This document shows, one piece after another, positions 46,076-57,384 of a stretch of DNA of 64,000 nt; positions within the stretch are counted from its first letter, which is position 1; the number at the start of each line of letters is the position of its first letter. Source of the stretch: Apodemus sylvaticus (taxonomy: Eukaryota > Chordata > Mammalia > Rodentia > Muridae); NCBI RefSeq assembly GCF_947179515.1, contig NC_067478.1, forward strand, positions 26,652,266-26,716,265, in the 5' to 3' direction. A program made the position numbers and the translations under genes. Under the pieces are notes generated by a model. It was not told the DNA's origin, searched no databases, and saw only the letters and a program-made list of their open reading frames with translations.

Positions 46076-46268
46076 CAGTGGTCCTCAAACTTCCTAATGC
46101 TGGGACCCTTTAATACAGTTCCTCATGCCGTGGTGATGCCCAACCCTAAAACGATTTTCATTGCTATTTCATAACTGTGATTTTGCCACTGTTGTGAATC
46201 ATAATATAAATAGTTTTAGAGATGGAGGTCTGTCAAGGGAGTCATGACCCACAAGTTGAGACCCACTG
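46076..46268. mobile_element. hAT-type nonautonomous DNA transposon (URR1-like)
   Basis: Terminal inverted repeats: the left end CAGTGGTCCTCAAACT pairs with the right end GTTGAGACCCACTG. The internal sequence has ATACAGTTCCTCATGCCGTG and TCATAACTGTGATTTTGCC, typical of rodent URR1. An 8-bp duplication (ACCTAAAG / CTCTAAAG, six matches) at 46068-46075 and 46269-46276 fits hAT. It has no transposase; it would have depended on one elsewhere. Confidence 0.85.
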
Positions 46269-46276
46269 CTCTAAAG

Positions 46277-47297
46277 GAAGGGAGGGAAGCAGGATGAAGC
46301 AGAGGAGGAAACAGAACGAGGATCTGGACTAAATGTGATTTCCAAGGAGCACTAATCTTCCCAGGACATTGTCCTGACTGTGATTGTTACATTGACTTTG
46401 GGTAGGAGAGGACATTGCTTTTCAGTAGGGCAGATTGAGGACAATTTGGCCAAAGACTATGCCATAGTATGTAAGAAAAGTGGGGGCTGATCACAGCAAA
46501 TTCAGTAGCTGGGAGTGAGGCATCAGAATGCAAAGGAGATTTGACAAGGCACCAAGGGCATCCATTATGATTCTCTTCCCCGTAACAAGAAATATCTATC
46601 TGAATCCCATTTCCCATTAAACCTGTCAGGTGATATCAACTCATTGGTTTCCAAATCCCATCTTCATGCTTGACCACCACAATTCAATTCCAGTCAAATC
46701 CACCTTCTTAAAATCTTCCAGTTCTCCCTCTTCCTGTGATCCACAGACATGAGGTAGACTGGTGAGTATCAACCAGGTTCGTACTCTTTCCTAATCTACT
46801 TCCTTTAGAGTATCAGAGAACATAGTCCAGATTATCTGTTTGGATTGACCAAACAAAAACTGACTATGCATCCCCTGACCTGTTACTCTGAAGATGTTGG
46901 CACTGAGGCCCCCTTTTCTTCTTCTATTCCTGAGGGGCTCAGAAAAGGTGACCTGGCACTAGGCAGACTGTCAAGCTGCCAGGAATGACATCACAGCCCA
47001 GTGTCCTTTCATCTCATATGTCTAAGTGGGCTTCTCAGAGGGATGGGAGCTAATGTGGTCTGATAGAAATCACAACTTGCTGTGAGATTTATTTTGGGGG
47101 GGGTTCTTAGGGTCATGTCAACATGCTGATCCCAGACCAAGCCAAAGCCTTCCATCAGACTGGAGGCACCAGACAAGAACAGCCACCATTCAGAGATGAC
47201 AGAATGTAACAATAAAACTGCTAGTGGCCTGCATGGACAGGAAAGACCTGTCCCCTAGAAGCCATCTGTGGGCCAGCACTTCTGGTGTCACACGGTG
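46277..47297. other. Unassigned DNA
   Basis: No repeat landmark or exon recognised across ~1 kb. Confidence 0.35.
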
Positions 47298-47720
47298 TAC
47301 TGGCTGGCTTTGTGTGTCAACTTGACACAGGCTGGAGTTATCACAGAGAAAGGAGCTTCAGGTGAGGAAATGCCTCCATGAGATCCAGCTGTAAGGCATT
47401 TTCTCAGTTAGTGATCAAGGGGGGAGAGCCCATCATGGGTGATACCATCCTGGGCTGGTAGTCGTGTTCTATACCATCCTGGGCTGGTAGTTCTATAAGA
47501 AAAAACCTGAGCAAGCCAGAGGAAGCAAGCCAGTAAATAACATCCTTCCATGGCCTCTGTATCAGCTCCTGCTTCCTGACCTATTTAGGGCCAGTCCTGA
47601 CTTCCTTTGGTGATGAACAGCAACGTGGAAGTGTAAGCTGAATAAACCCTTCCCCCCCCCAAAAAAACTTGCTTCTTGATCATGAAGTTTTATGCAGGAA
47701 TAGAAACCCTCACTAAGACA
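47298..47720 (+). repeat. Rodent interspersed repeat 'A' with internal duplication
   Basis: Same order as the copy at 36534: TGTGTCAACTTGACACAGGC, GAGAAAGGAGCTTCAGGTGA, CATGGCCTCTGTATCAGCTC, TGAATAAACCC and AGGAATAGAAACCCTCACTA. A 21-bp piece (ATACCATCCTGGGCTGGTAG...) is duplicated at 47442-47462 and 47471-47491, making this copy longer. Confidence 0.8.
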
Positions 47721-47789
47721 CACAGCATGGCCCAAATTGTCATAATCACAACTTCCCTCTCATAAAGCATTTTGTAAGTCCTTCTTCCA

Positions 47790-47930
47790 ATGCCACCCTC
47801 GCCATAAGTTCTATTATTCTCATTCATAAGACAAGAAGGTAAGGCTTGGAGAGATGAGGAGCCTCCATGCCCAAGACCACCTGCTAACTTCCATAAGACC
47901 TGAGACTCCAGGGAAGATCCGTTTTCCTCC
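47790..47930 (-). repeat. MIR SINE fossil
   Basis: TCTATTATTCTCATTCATAA, AGACAAGAAGGTAAGGCTTG and TGCCCAAGACCACCTGCTAA give the antisense MIR core in order. Confidence 0.75.
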
Positions 47931-48422
47931 TCTAACCAGTATACTATAGAGAAGACATGGCAGAAGAAGAAACAGAAAGGCCTGCATGAGAAAGACTAAG
48001 TTGAAATGATTGCTCTTGGCTCATTGAGATGGTTTCAGTGGCTCCTCCCTGCCTTTTTCCATGCTGTTCCTCCTGAGGAGTGGAGAAGCTAAAAGGTCCA
48101 TGAGTGCTGCTTTAGGGCACAGGGAAGGGCAGCTGGAAGGGAGTTACGGAGAGCAAAATGCACCCATCCATGTTTTCTGGCTGTAGACGCCTGAGCAGAT
48201 GTGAACAGGGAACAGGCTCTCCTTGATGGGAGCCAGCAGGGGTTTGGAGACTGAGACCTCTGTTCCAACCACCTAGCACAGGACCTAGCATTCAGAAGAC
48301 AGTGAGATGAACAGAATAGCAAGCAAGTAAATGAAGACGAAATGCTAGAGATGCAGATAAAGGTATAGCAAAAATGAATCCCACTGAGAGCTGGCCCCAT
48401 TTATCTCACCATTCACAGGAGG
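47931..48422. other. Unassigned DNA; possible L2/MIR tail near 48265-48310
   Basis: CACCTAGCACAGGACCTAG resembles an L2/MIR 3' motif but is too short to be sure. The 103-codon minus-strand frame (48089-48400) has no domain. Confidence 0.3.
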
Positions 48423-48640
48423 CAAGATGGGGGCTGTTACATCTCCTAAACCAGTCTCTCGTGAGTCAGAGTGCGACCAGCAGCTTGCTCCGGAGGTTAG
48501 TTGGCTGCCTCCTACCACCTTTAATGAGATGAGATTGCTGAAGGGAATCAGCTAATTGCCTGATGTTTTATTAATCCTTTCCCCGTGAAATATTAATTGT
48601 GTCATTTCACAAATATGTAAGTAGCTCTCTCTGATTTTTA
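48423..48640. promoter_or_regulatory. Candidate regulatory element: cluster of homeodomain-type TAAT sites
   Basis: Within 70 bp are TTAATG (48531), CTAATTG (48552-48558), ATTAATCC (48570-48577, an OTX/CRX-like TAATCC) and TAATTG (48594-48599). The sequence has no repeat landmarks and looks non-random. Function is inference only. Confidence 0.3.
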
Positions 48641-51285
48641 ATGCTGAGGTTTGTAGCCTCTGCAAAGAAAGATTTGAAGGTTTCCAGTCAGGAGACCAAG
48701 GTGACAAGCACAATACCAAATCTCAACCACTCAGAGCCTAGAAGGAACAATTGGCAATCTAGAAATCACTAGGATGTCAAAAACTCTTTCCTTCTTTAGA
48801 TCCACCCCTCCCCCCAGCTGCTGAACTGCAGGGTGAATTCTAGAGACTGGAATCCAAAAATGACATAGGACAGATGAAGAAAGCATCATGAGGTGCCTCG
48901 GCCACTTTCCCACCCACCTCTGGAAGGCTGTAGTAGATGTTCATTACTCTGGAGCAAGGTTCCAAGAATTGCACGTCTTCATGGAAGAGTTTCTTCCTGG
49001 ATGAAGAAATTAAGAATGGCCATCCCCTAAGCCTTCTCCATAGCCATGATCCAGCTCCCAGACACTGGTACATTGAAAACAGGTCAGATAATCTCAGGGC
49101 CATGGGAAAGGTTAGCTAGCCTTGTAAAGGAAGACACAAATGACCTCCAGGAACCAAAGGGACATAGGGGCTACTATTTGAAAAGCCCCTAAAAAGGTGA
49201 AGGAGTCTCCATGAATATGGCCACACAGATCTACACCATATCTGGTGGAAACAGTCAGCAAAGAAGTCAGCCTGAAGTAGATTGGTGCCTGTGACACTCC
49301 CCATGGGTGTGTACAGAAGGATAGGCAGGAAGCCTGAACTCTCCCACATCCTGTCCCAAGAACCCTTATGAGACACACATGGGAAAGAAGGTATGGGTGT
49401 ATCTCAGAACCACACCATGCACCCACTTCTCAATGTAAGAGGCTGGGCAACAGCCTAATCCACACAGAAACAAATCTGAGACTGAGTATTTTTCAGTAAT
49501 GAACAGAAATGAGCTGTGACATCCCAAACAGTAGAACTCTCTTTTGTAAGTAAGTTACAGAATAGAACAAGGGCCATGTTTACACAGGACTCCCAAGCAG
49601 ATTCCTCACTACTCTGAGCATGCTCTGTACACCTGCAGCTTTAGCTTGTGAGAATGGCAGACCCTCTATCCCCTGCTGGCTCTCCATGCTTCGGAATATG
49701 CAAGGTCTCCTGGTGAGCTTATGAACATTAAAGTTTGAGACAGGGCAGAGGGGAGAAAATTAAAGCCTTGATGCTTATATTTCAATGAGAGTCCTCTACA
49801 AATTGATTATGTTGGACAAGATCTGTTTTTGATCAGAAGACTTATACTGAAAAAAAAATATGGATTGAAAATTCTAAATTATAATTAGAAAATTATGAAT
49901 AAAACAGACATACTGAAAGAGTGGCAGGATACACCTCTAGGAACAAGAGATGTGGGGATGACCAACTGAGAAGTCTAAAAGGTGGAGGCATCTCAGTAGA
50001 TGACCCTGAGGCTCCAGACAGCTCTCCTAATATCCAAGGCTTCCCTTGTGTTCACATAGACTGCACCAGCCCACCCACAGCCACCTTTTCCACAAGGGAG
50101 CCTTCTGCACACCTCTGGGACACCATGGTCTGAATCAACATGGCGACCTACTTCCCCTTTCCAGAAGTCAGCTTTCCTCTCGTATCAATCCTTATAAAGC
50201 TCAACTCCATTCCTCTTCAAGTCTCTATTGTGGACCAAGGTGATCACTTGGTCATTTAGCACCAAGGGCATTGCCTGACACGGTGCTTGAATTCCCAGGT
50301 TCATAAAACAGAAGAGTAAACTTGATGAGCAAAGGCACCTTTCTCCTTCTGGCAAGTCTCAACCACTCAGAACCTGCATTTTCTCCTATTATCAAGGAGA
50401 ACACAAGGCTGCCGAGGAGCCAACCATTTCTATAGATAGTACAGGACTCCATCTGGTAAAATCTCAGAGTTTCCTTTGTACCTTTGTAATGACATCAAAG
50501 TAATTGACTGAAAACCTTACACTGAGCTCTCTGACTACACAATGTTATATCCTCTCTGGTGCAGTGTCCCTTTCCGTGACACTACTGGTCTGCCCTTGTC
50601 TGTTCCCTAAGGGCTTCCTAAGCCCCTCTAATTTGGGTTCATCCTCTAATCACCACCTCCTGCATGACTGTGTCCCTCCTAAGGATGGGACCTGTGTTTT
50701 TCTCCTCTGTTTCTCCACAATTGACTAAGTCAATGAGCCATCAAAGATCTCTTCCTCACTAGATGAGGTCTGAGGGATTCAGAGATCATGTGTACTAAGC
50801 GATTAAAGCAATGTTGATCACTCCTTGAATGCATCACCAACTGTAATTGATTTTTGCTCAAGTACTGACATCCACTAAGATGGGATTGGTAAGTGAGGTC
50901 TTTGGAGGACAACTATCGTGTGCACTCCAAACCACTTAATGAAATGCATTTGCCTAAAACTTGACAATTATATTGTTAATAGTGAAATGATCTAGAAGTG
51001 GAGTATTTTGAAACTCAATGGCCTTGGGGAAACTTAAAAAGGTCAGTAATATTTTTTCTGGGCTGGTGATAATGTCAACCATACTTGCATCAACAAGTAT
51101 TCAAGGAGCCTCTGCTTTGCCAGTGCAGGGAAGCTGAGGGATAGATGCAGAATGCAGACAGAAGCACTGGAGAATATTCACCAGGGCCACTTGGCCACTC
51201 CCTCCTCCGAACTCCCATGGTGAGATCGAAAGCATTAATTATGCATATTTGGGCAGCGCAGAATGGACACATTGGGTGATAAAAG
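48641..51285. other. Unassigned DNA, long repeat-poor stretch
   Basis: About 2.6 kb without a recognisable transposon, exon or microsatellite apart from an A-run at 49851-49858. TTAATTATGCATATT at 51236-51250 joins a homeodomain site to a POU-like octamer. Open frames up to 104 codons lack domains. Confidence 0.35.
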
Positions 51286-51415
51286 AGAAAGAAAACATGA
51301 GGTTGAGAAGGGGGAGGGTGAAGATGGATGGGTTGCTGTGGAGTAGTGGGGCTGTAAATATGATTAAAATATACTGTATAAAATTCTCAAAGAATTAATA
51401 AAAAAATAAAATATT
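51286..51415 (+). mobile_element. Short L1 3' end
   Basis: GAAGGGGGAGGGTGAAGATG, AATATGATTAAAATATACTG and AAAGAATTAATAAAAAAATA are the terminal bases of an Lx-type L1. About 130 bp. Confidence 0.7.
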
Positions 51416-51420
51416 AAACT

Positions 51421-51556
51421 AGCCTGGTGGTACAGGCTAATCTTAGCTCTCAGCAGGGAGGCAGCAGGGAGGCAGATCTCTGAGTTCAAGGACAGCCAGG
51501 TCTACAGAGTGAGTTCCCAGATAGCCAGGGCTACACAGAGAAACCATGTCTCAATT
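51421..51556 (+). mobile_element. B1 SINE
   Basis: AGCCTGGTGGTACAGGCTAA, TGAGTTCAAGGACAGCCAGG, CTACAGAGTGAGTTCCCAG and ACAGAGAAACCATGTCTC. A small GGGAGGCAGCA duplication lies in the middle. It lies immediately after the L1 tail. Confidence 0.9.
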
Positions 51557-51640
51557 CTGATCATGTTATCTAAGGTTTGCCCTGTGCCAACTTTTCTAAC
51601 CAAAAAAAAAAAAAAGTTGCATTATAACTCATTAGCCTTC

Positions 51641-51790
51641 TTACTAACCTCTCTGAAGTAGATATTGTTATCCACAGATAGAAAACTGCAGCACAGACAG
51701 AGTACATGGCTTCCCAAGACCACACAACTAGTAAATGGCACAGCCAGCAGGCATACTCCTACTATTGTGCCCTCTTCCCTCTGCCCTCAG
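51641..51790 (-). repeat. MIR SINE fossil
   Basis: GAAGTAGATATTGTTATCC, AGATAGAAAACTGCAGCACA, CCAAGACCACACAACTAGTA and AATGGCACAGCCAGCAGGC follow antisense MIR order closely. Confidence 0.8.
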
Positions 51791-52620
51791 CTGCCAGTTC
51801 CAGTCAGGGCTATAGACAAGGATAATGATGACAGTATTAATAGCAGGTGGCAAACTCCTCATAGGCAGATGAGCCTTAATAAAGACTTTCAGACATCCTA
51901 AGCTTTGGGACTATAATGAGCTCCATCCCCACACATCACTGAAGTTGAAGATTATAGTATTCAATGGAAATGCACCACAAATTTTTCATGTGTGCTGAAT
52001 TAAAAGAGCTCTTGGCTGGGTGTCATAATTGCAAAGCACTAGAGTCTAACCACAGCGAAACTCTGGTAATGTTCTTTCCTTATTCCTGCCTGGCTGGAGC
52101 CCTAAAGATGGGTCTGAGCTGCTTGCAGACAGCACGGTCCATTCCCCTAAATGCCCAATTATAGAGTTTCCAGATAAAAATGCAAGGTGCTAATTACATG
52201 TGAATCTTAGATAAACAATGAATAATTGTTTAGCATGTTCTATTTAACTAGGCTTAGTGAATTTATAGTAGATAATTGTGACAACTTCGCCCATTAGATA
52301 TTAGAGGAATTCAGGAGAGGGTGGTAAATGTGGCTTAGAGCAGAAAAGGGGGCTGTCACAGGTAAGATAGAAGCTGAGCCTACTCAAAATGGGAGCACAA
52401 AATACAATGACAGGCACTGCCCAGAACAGTGTCACTGGGGCCTTTGAAGGAGGTGAGGCATTCCAGGAGTGACAGCCAACAGGATTAAAGGCATAATGGC
52501 TAATGGAGCAGGAGAGGGACAGTGAGGACAGCTCTGCAAAACAGCTTTGTGCTGGCTAATAGTGTCAGCTTCACGGGATCTAGAATGACCTAAGAGACAA
52601 ACTGGGCATGTTTGTAAGGG
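51791..52620. other. Unassigned DNA, AT-rich TAAT-containing part at 52180-52280
   Basis: GCTAATTACATGTG and AACAATGAATAATTG form a small AT-rich cluster resembling homeodomain/SOX sites. No repeats recognised. Confidence 0.3.
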
Positions 52621-52626
52621 GGTTTC

Positions 52627-53038
52627 TGTCGGAGACCAAACCCTAGAAAACCGGAGTTTCAACAGCCCTCACCTTGAAAGTTCACAGACCTTGAGGTTTA
52701 CAGCTGGACCCTCCCCCCCACCTTCTTCACACAAGACTGATCAACCGGTTCTCAACCAGGCCAAACACCTGGGATGGTCTGGGCGGAACCAGCATTCCAG
52801 GAAAGCTGCAGATGCCTCTAGCCAGAGTCAACTTCCACCCTGATGACCTTTTCTCTTTCTGTGCTTCCAGTATCCCCCTCAGCCCCTCCCTACTTCCTCT
52901 CACTGAGGGTTCATAACCAGGTGTTTTGCCGTTCATTAAAGAGGCTTTGACAAAGACACCCCGTTTCCCGCCCGTTTTCTCTTTCAGGCTTGGGTTCTCC
53001 TCAACACCCCGAATTACTAGGTCCTGCAGGTCAGGACA
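52627..53038 (+). mobile_element. ERVK-type solo LTR with perfect 6-bp target duplication
   Basis: Starts TGTCGGAGACC and ends GGTCAGGACA (5'-TG...CA-3'), 412 bp. A direct GGTTTC flanks it at 52621-52626 and 53039-53044. ATTAAA near 52936 may be the poly(A) signal, followed by a short R/U5-like segment. A 6-bp duplication is the mark of ERVK (betaretrovirus-like) integration. No internal retroviral sequence is present, so it is a solo LTR left by recombination. Confidence 0.9.
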
Positions 53039-53419
53039 GGTTTCTAGATTGGGTTAACCGAGATGAGAAGATTCACCATAAATGTGGGTGGCACCGTTCC
53101 AAGGGTTAGGGTCCCAGACTGAGCAATAAAGGTAGTGAACCAGCAGCATCCATCTGTCTCTGTTCCCAGACTGTGGACACAGGTCACCACTCTCCTTACC
53201 TTCCTGCTGCCTTCCCTTACCCTCCACAGTGGACTGTATCTTCAAAGTGTGAGCCAGAATCTACCCTTACGTCCTCAGGTTGGCTTGTTTGCGTGGTTGT
53301 CACAGCTACAGGAAAAATGGCTGACTGTATTTTGTATTTTGCTTCTCTTAAAAAAAAAAAAGGCAGCAAATAAAGGCAACTTGGGAGGAAGAAAGGGTTA
53401 ATAAAGGGTTAATTTGGCT

Positions 53420-53738
53420 TCAGGTTACAATCCATCATCCAGAGAAGGCAAGATAGGAACCTAGAGATGGAAACTGAACTAAAGCAGAGACCAGGGAGGG
53501 AGGGATGTGGCTTACTAGCTTTCTTGCCTCCTGGCTTCTTCAGCTACCTTTATTTATAACCCAGGACCACCTGCCTAGGCTTGGCACCACCCACAGTGGG
53601 CTAGGTTCTCCTCCAACAGTTAGTAATCAAGAAAGTGCTCCAAAGACAATCTAGTGGAAGCAAATCCTCAATTAAAGTTCTCTCTTTCCCAGTGTCTGTA
53701 GTTTGTGTCAAGTTGTCAAAAGCTATCCAGCCAGCACA
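53420..53738 (-). repeat. Rodent interspersed repeat 'A', inverted diverged copy
   Basis: ACCACCTGCCTAGGCTTGG, CACCACCCACAGTGGGCTAG, TTAGTAATCAAGAAAGTGC and GTTTGTGTCAAGTTGTCAAA are antisense landmarks of the family seen at 36534 and 47298. Confidence 0.7.
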
Positions 53739-54254
53739 CCAGTGCAAACATCTCAACCTGGTCCACTCAGGACCACTGAGCCACTGCCCTTCCCAGTCCA
53801 CCCCTTCATCCTTGCTTGGCTACCTGCTATGGGATGAGAGGTTCTGATAGGTCAGCTGACACACCTCTTCCCCAAGTCCTTATTGTTGATATGTAAAATC
53901 CTCCCAATCCATGTGGGTGCATTTTTGCTATAAACATCTAACATGCTTCAGCAGTTAGTTGAGGGATAAGAGAGGGTCACATGAGGTCCAGTCAGTGGTG
54001 ACCACACGTAACCATCATCTGGGGTCCACATATCCACAGGAGTCTCCTTGAGTCTATTCATTGTTTACAGAGCTATGACCAAAGGCCACCTATTGGAGGT
54101 AGAGCTCACATATGGACATAAAACAGACACAAAGAAATCCCTGCTACCTGGACACATCTGGATGTCAACAATCCCTGAGCATTGCCCTCAGGTCCCCATG
54201 CATGCCGTAGCACGTATACTCACTCCAGATAAATAAGTAAATTTTTATTCTGGG
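53739..54254. other. Unassigned DNA
   Basis: Nothing recognised. Confidence 0.4.
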
Positions 54255-54338
54255 ATTTTTTTTATTTACATTTCAAATGTTTTCCCCTTTCCAGGTCTCC
54301 CCTTCAGAAATCCCCTATCCCATTCCCCCTCCCAAAGT
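54255..54338 (-). mobile_element. Very short L1 3' end
   Basis: TTTTTTATTTACATTTCAAA, then TTTTCCCCTTTCCAGGTCTC and a C-rich stretch: antisense rodent L1 terminus. AGTA(T)AATTTTTA-like sequence flanks both sides, a possible target duplication. Confidence 0.85.
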
Positions 54339-54456
54339 ATAATTTTTAAAGGAGCAGGAGAAGGAAAGTTTGTTTCATTTCCTTACCAAAAGATACTGAC
54401 CCTAGCAGTATGTACACTCACAACCTAGCTGGCACAATCTAACCAATCGAGCTTCT

Positions 54457-54738
54457 CAGTGCACCCTACCTAGCCACCCCTCATCCCAGTGAGATGACCC
54501 CAACAGTGCACCCTACCTAGCCACCCCTCATCCCAGTGAGATGACCCCAACAGTGCACCCTACCTAGCCACCCCTCATCCCAGTGAGATGACCCCAACAG
54601 TGCACCCTACCTAGCCACCCCTCATCCCAGTGAGATGACCCCAACAGTGCACACTACCTAGTCACCCCTCATCCCAGTGAGATGACCCCAACAGTGCACA
54701 CTACCTAGCCACCCCTCATCCCAGTGAGATGACTCTAA
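54457..54738. repeat. Minisatellite, six tandem copies of a 47-bp unit
   Basis: Units start at 54457, 54504, 54551, 54598, 54645 and 54692. Copies 1-4 are identical by eye. Copies 5 and 6 share CACCC>CACAC; copy 5 also has TAGCC>TAGTC, and copy 6 ends GACTCTAA instead of GACCCCAA. Each unit contains CTCATC and GAGATGA, which could form a small hairpin. The near-identity indicates recent expansion or conversion. Confidence 0.98.
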
Positions 54739-56888
54739 CAGAAGGCGGACAACCCTGACTCTGATCACCAGAGTGATCTGCGTGAGACACCCTCCCACTA
54801 TACCCTCCCACTTTGTGGCTGTCCCAAGCCTCTGTCTTTATTCATTTCCTGTTTCATCCCACATCTCTCTTGCAGACCACACCCCCTCTCACCTCCGTAA
54901 TGCTCCCTCTCGAGAGGAGACCCAGCACCAGCTTGCCTTCTGAGGGACCATCCAGAGCATCCCTGTCAATAGTCATCTCTTCCTTATGTGAAGTATGTTC
55001 TATGAATAGTCTATAAATATATTCTACTGGGATTATAGTAAATGCTATAAACCATAGCTATTGTTAAAATTAATATGTTTTAACAATATTAATTGTTATT
55101 GTTATAAAATAAAATTAATACTTTTCTTACCAGTAGGTTCATTGAAAGTGAGGATCATGTAAATTTTTTCTTTGTTTATACCCCCCAAAAGAACTCATCT
55201 TGGAAAAAAGTAGATACCAAATACCCAGAAAACACATCACTGAACCTTCTTGTTTCAAGCTCACAAGAAGCCATAGAAATGGTTTCCCTCTTGGAACAGA
55301 AGCCATGTTGTCTCAAAGATTTCTTTAAAATGCTGTCCCTTGCCCTGGCTCTTTCTGAGGAGCACATGGTTTGTTCCAGGGGAGATGCAGTAATGGATGG
55401 AAGATGTTTTCTGCTGATCTAGGGGTTATCATGTTCGCTGCATCCAGGCGCCAGATTGATGGGATATGCCTCTATGATTTATAATACACTAATCTCACTG
55501 GAGAGTGAAGCACAATTAATCTTAGAATCTTGCAGCTTACACTTAACAACTTTAGAACCTTTCCGACATACTCCACCTGCATAGCAAGCACCTGTGTCTC
55601 CCCCAGACACCTGAACTGGGCGATGATGACAGACGCCTTTTTCTGCAAGGCAACAGAAGGCGTTGGCGAAGCAACTCTTTAGACTTTACACAATATTTCT
55701 AGACTATGAGATTTTTATGATAGTGTATATGAAATCACAGTCACAACACCACAATTACAGTAATATAATATACAAAATGAACTTCTGGCCAATTAAAAAT
55801 TCAACATTCTTTCTTGACCTGGGTGTTGTTGGGAGCCAAGAAACAAGATTCTCTACCAGAGCAGGCTTACATTTCAAGGTCTGTGCATCACTACCCCTTG
55901 TTTACTCTTTATAGTCTAGCCATCTTTGTTAGCTGAGTTCTAAGCTTCCTCAAAATTAAAAGAGCCTTAATAGGCAAACATAGAACCCTCTACAAGAAGA
56001 GCACCTAACAAAAATCTACTTACAAGAAGAGAGAAACGGTATGTGTAACTCAAACATCCTCCACTATTTCAATGAAATAAGCACAGTACAGTATGATATA
56101 GTCAGAGTAGTCACTAGTCTTTACACACAGTTGGGTCTTTAAGGGTGTTAGGGGGTTTCCATTGCACTGGTCAAAATGGAAAGCTTTAGCATGCAGTTTG
56201 GCACCGTGCTGACCAGAGTAACTCACTTACGATGCTCTGAATGGCCAAGGTTGGATGCAGCAGCCCTGGGATTGTCTGACTCACAGACCTTGAAATGTAA
56301 ACCTTCACTGTTAAGGAAGAAAGAGTCTTCTGAGGACTCGAGTCTCCATTCTTTAGTTTTTCAGGAAAAGACACAGTTAAATAACATTAGGGCTAACTCA
56401 GGAGCTTCTGGTACAAATATGCCAACACATATCACTTTATATCTCCAGTTTCTTCAAAAAAATTACAGGAAAAGAAAAAACTGAAAGGAAAGATACACAC
56501 GTTCCATTTTCAGTGAAACGAGGAATGAAATACAATTTACAGCCCTCTTCCCCACCCCCACCCCCACCCCCACCCTCCAAAAAGTGCTTAGAAATGGAGA
56601 AATGGCAGAAATCAGACAGAAACTTCCTGTGAAGAAAAGACTGGGGAGACAGAGCCGTGAGAGGAGGGTGTTGTCAGATCTGAACACATTGTGAAAGTCT
56701 CCTGAATGTCAGAGCTCACTCAGGAGAGTCCACCCTTTTTACAACAAGAAGCAGGGACCAGAACTCAAGGGTGGAGCTCCGTGGATTCCCAAGAAACAAG
56801 GGACGAAAGGGAAGAAGGCTTCTCTTAAAGAATGCCATGGGTGGACTTTATTCTCCCCCTCTGTCTCTCTCCACCACAACCCCACCCG

Positions 56889-56890
<2 letters not shown>
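54739..56890. other. Unassigned DNA; (CCCCCA)n at 56549-56574
   Basis: About 2.1 kb without recognised interspersed repeats. An AT-rich, partly palindromic stretch (TTAACAATATTAATTGTTA) lies near 55079-55097. The CCCCCA run is four to five units. Confidence 0.45.
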
Positions 56891-56940
<50 letters not shown>

Positions 56941-56946
56941 TGTGTG
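56891..56946. repeat. (TG)n microsatellite
   Basis: About 27 TG units with one GG interruption near 56933. Confidence 0.97.
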
Positions 56947-57051
56947 AACAAGAACAATATGGATTGTGAAACAGTCAACCAAAAAGATACAAACAGAACT
57001 GAAAAAGTCAGTAAGTTAATGAAAGTGGGCTTTTAAAAGGTATACTAGCGA

Positions 57052-57203
57052 ACCGGGCAGTGGTGGCACATGCCTTTAATCCCAGCACTTGGGAGGCAAA
57101 GGCAGGCAGATTTCTGAGTTCGAGGCCAGCCTGGTCTACAGAGTGAGTTCCAGGTCAGCCAGGTCTGCACAGAGAAACCCTGTCTTGAAAAACAAAACAA
57201 AAC
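57052..57203 (+). mobile_element. B1 SINE, young full-length copy
   Basis: CCGGGCAGTGGTGGCACATG, TTTAATCCCAGCACTTGGGA, GAGTTCGAGGCCAGCCTGGT and AGAGAAACCCTGTCTTG then (AAAAC)n. An ~15-bp target duplication (AAAGGTAYACTAGC) lies at 57035-57049 and 57202-57216. It is close to consensus, with an intact A and B box region. Confidence 0.97.
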
Positions 57204-57384
57204 AAAGGTACACTAGCATATATATGTATGCATATACATACATACATATATGTATATGGTTAAAAAGTGGAAACATCTAAAGAAATTTGCCAATAAATGA
57301 AGCATAATTATCAAAAAACTATTTTTGTGAGAAAAAAATTTATACATAAACACATCACCAGAAACTTTTGCATCAAAAATAAGA

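Noticed and set aside
54457..54738. CRISPR-like array
   Set aside because: The 47-bp units abut directly with no variable spacers, in mammalian DNA; it is a minisatellite.
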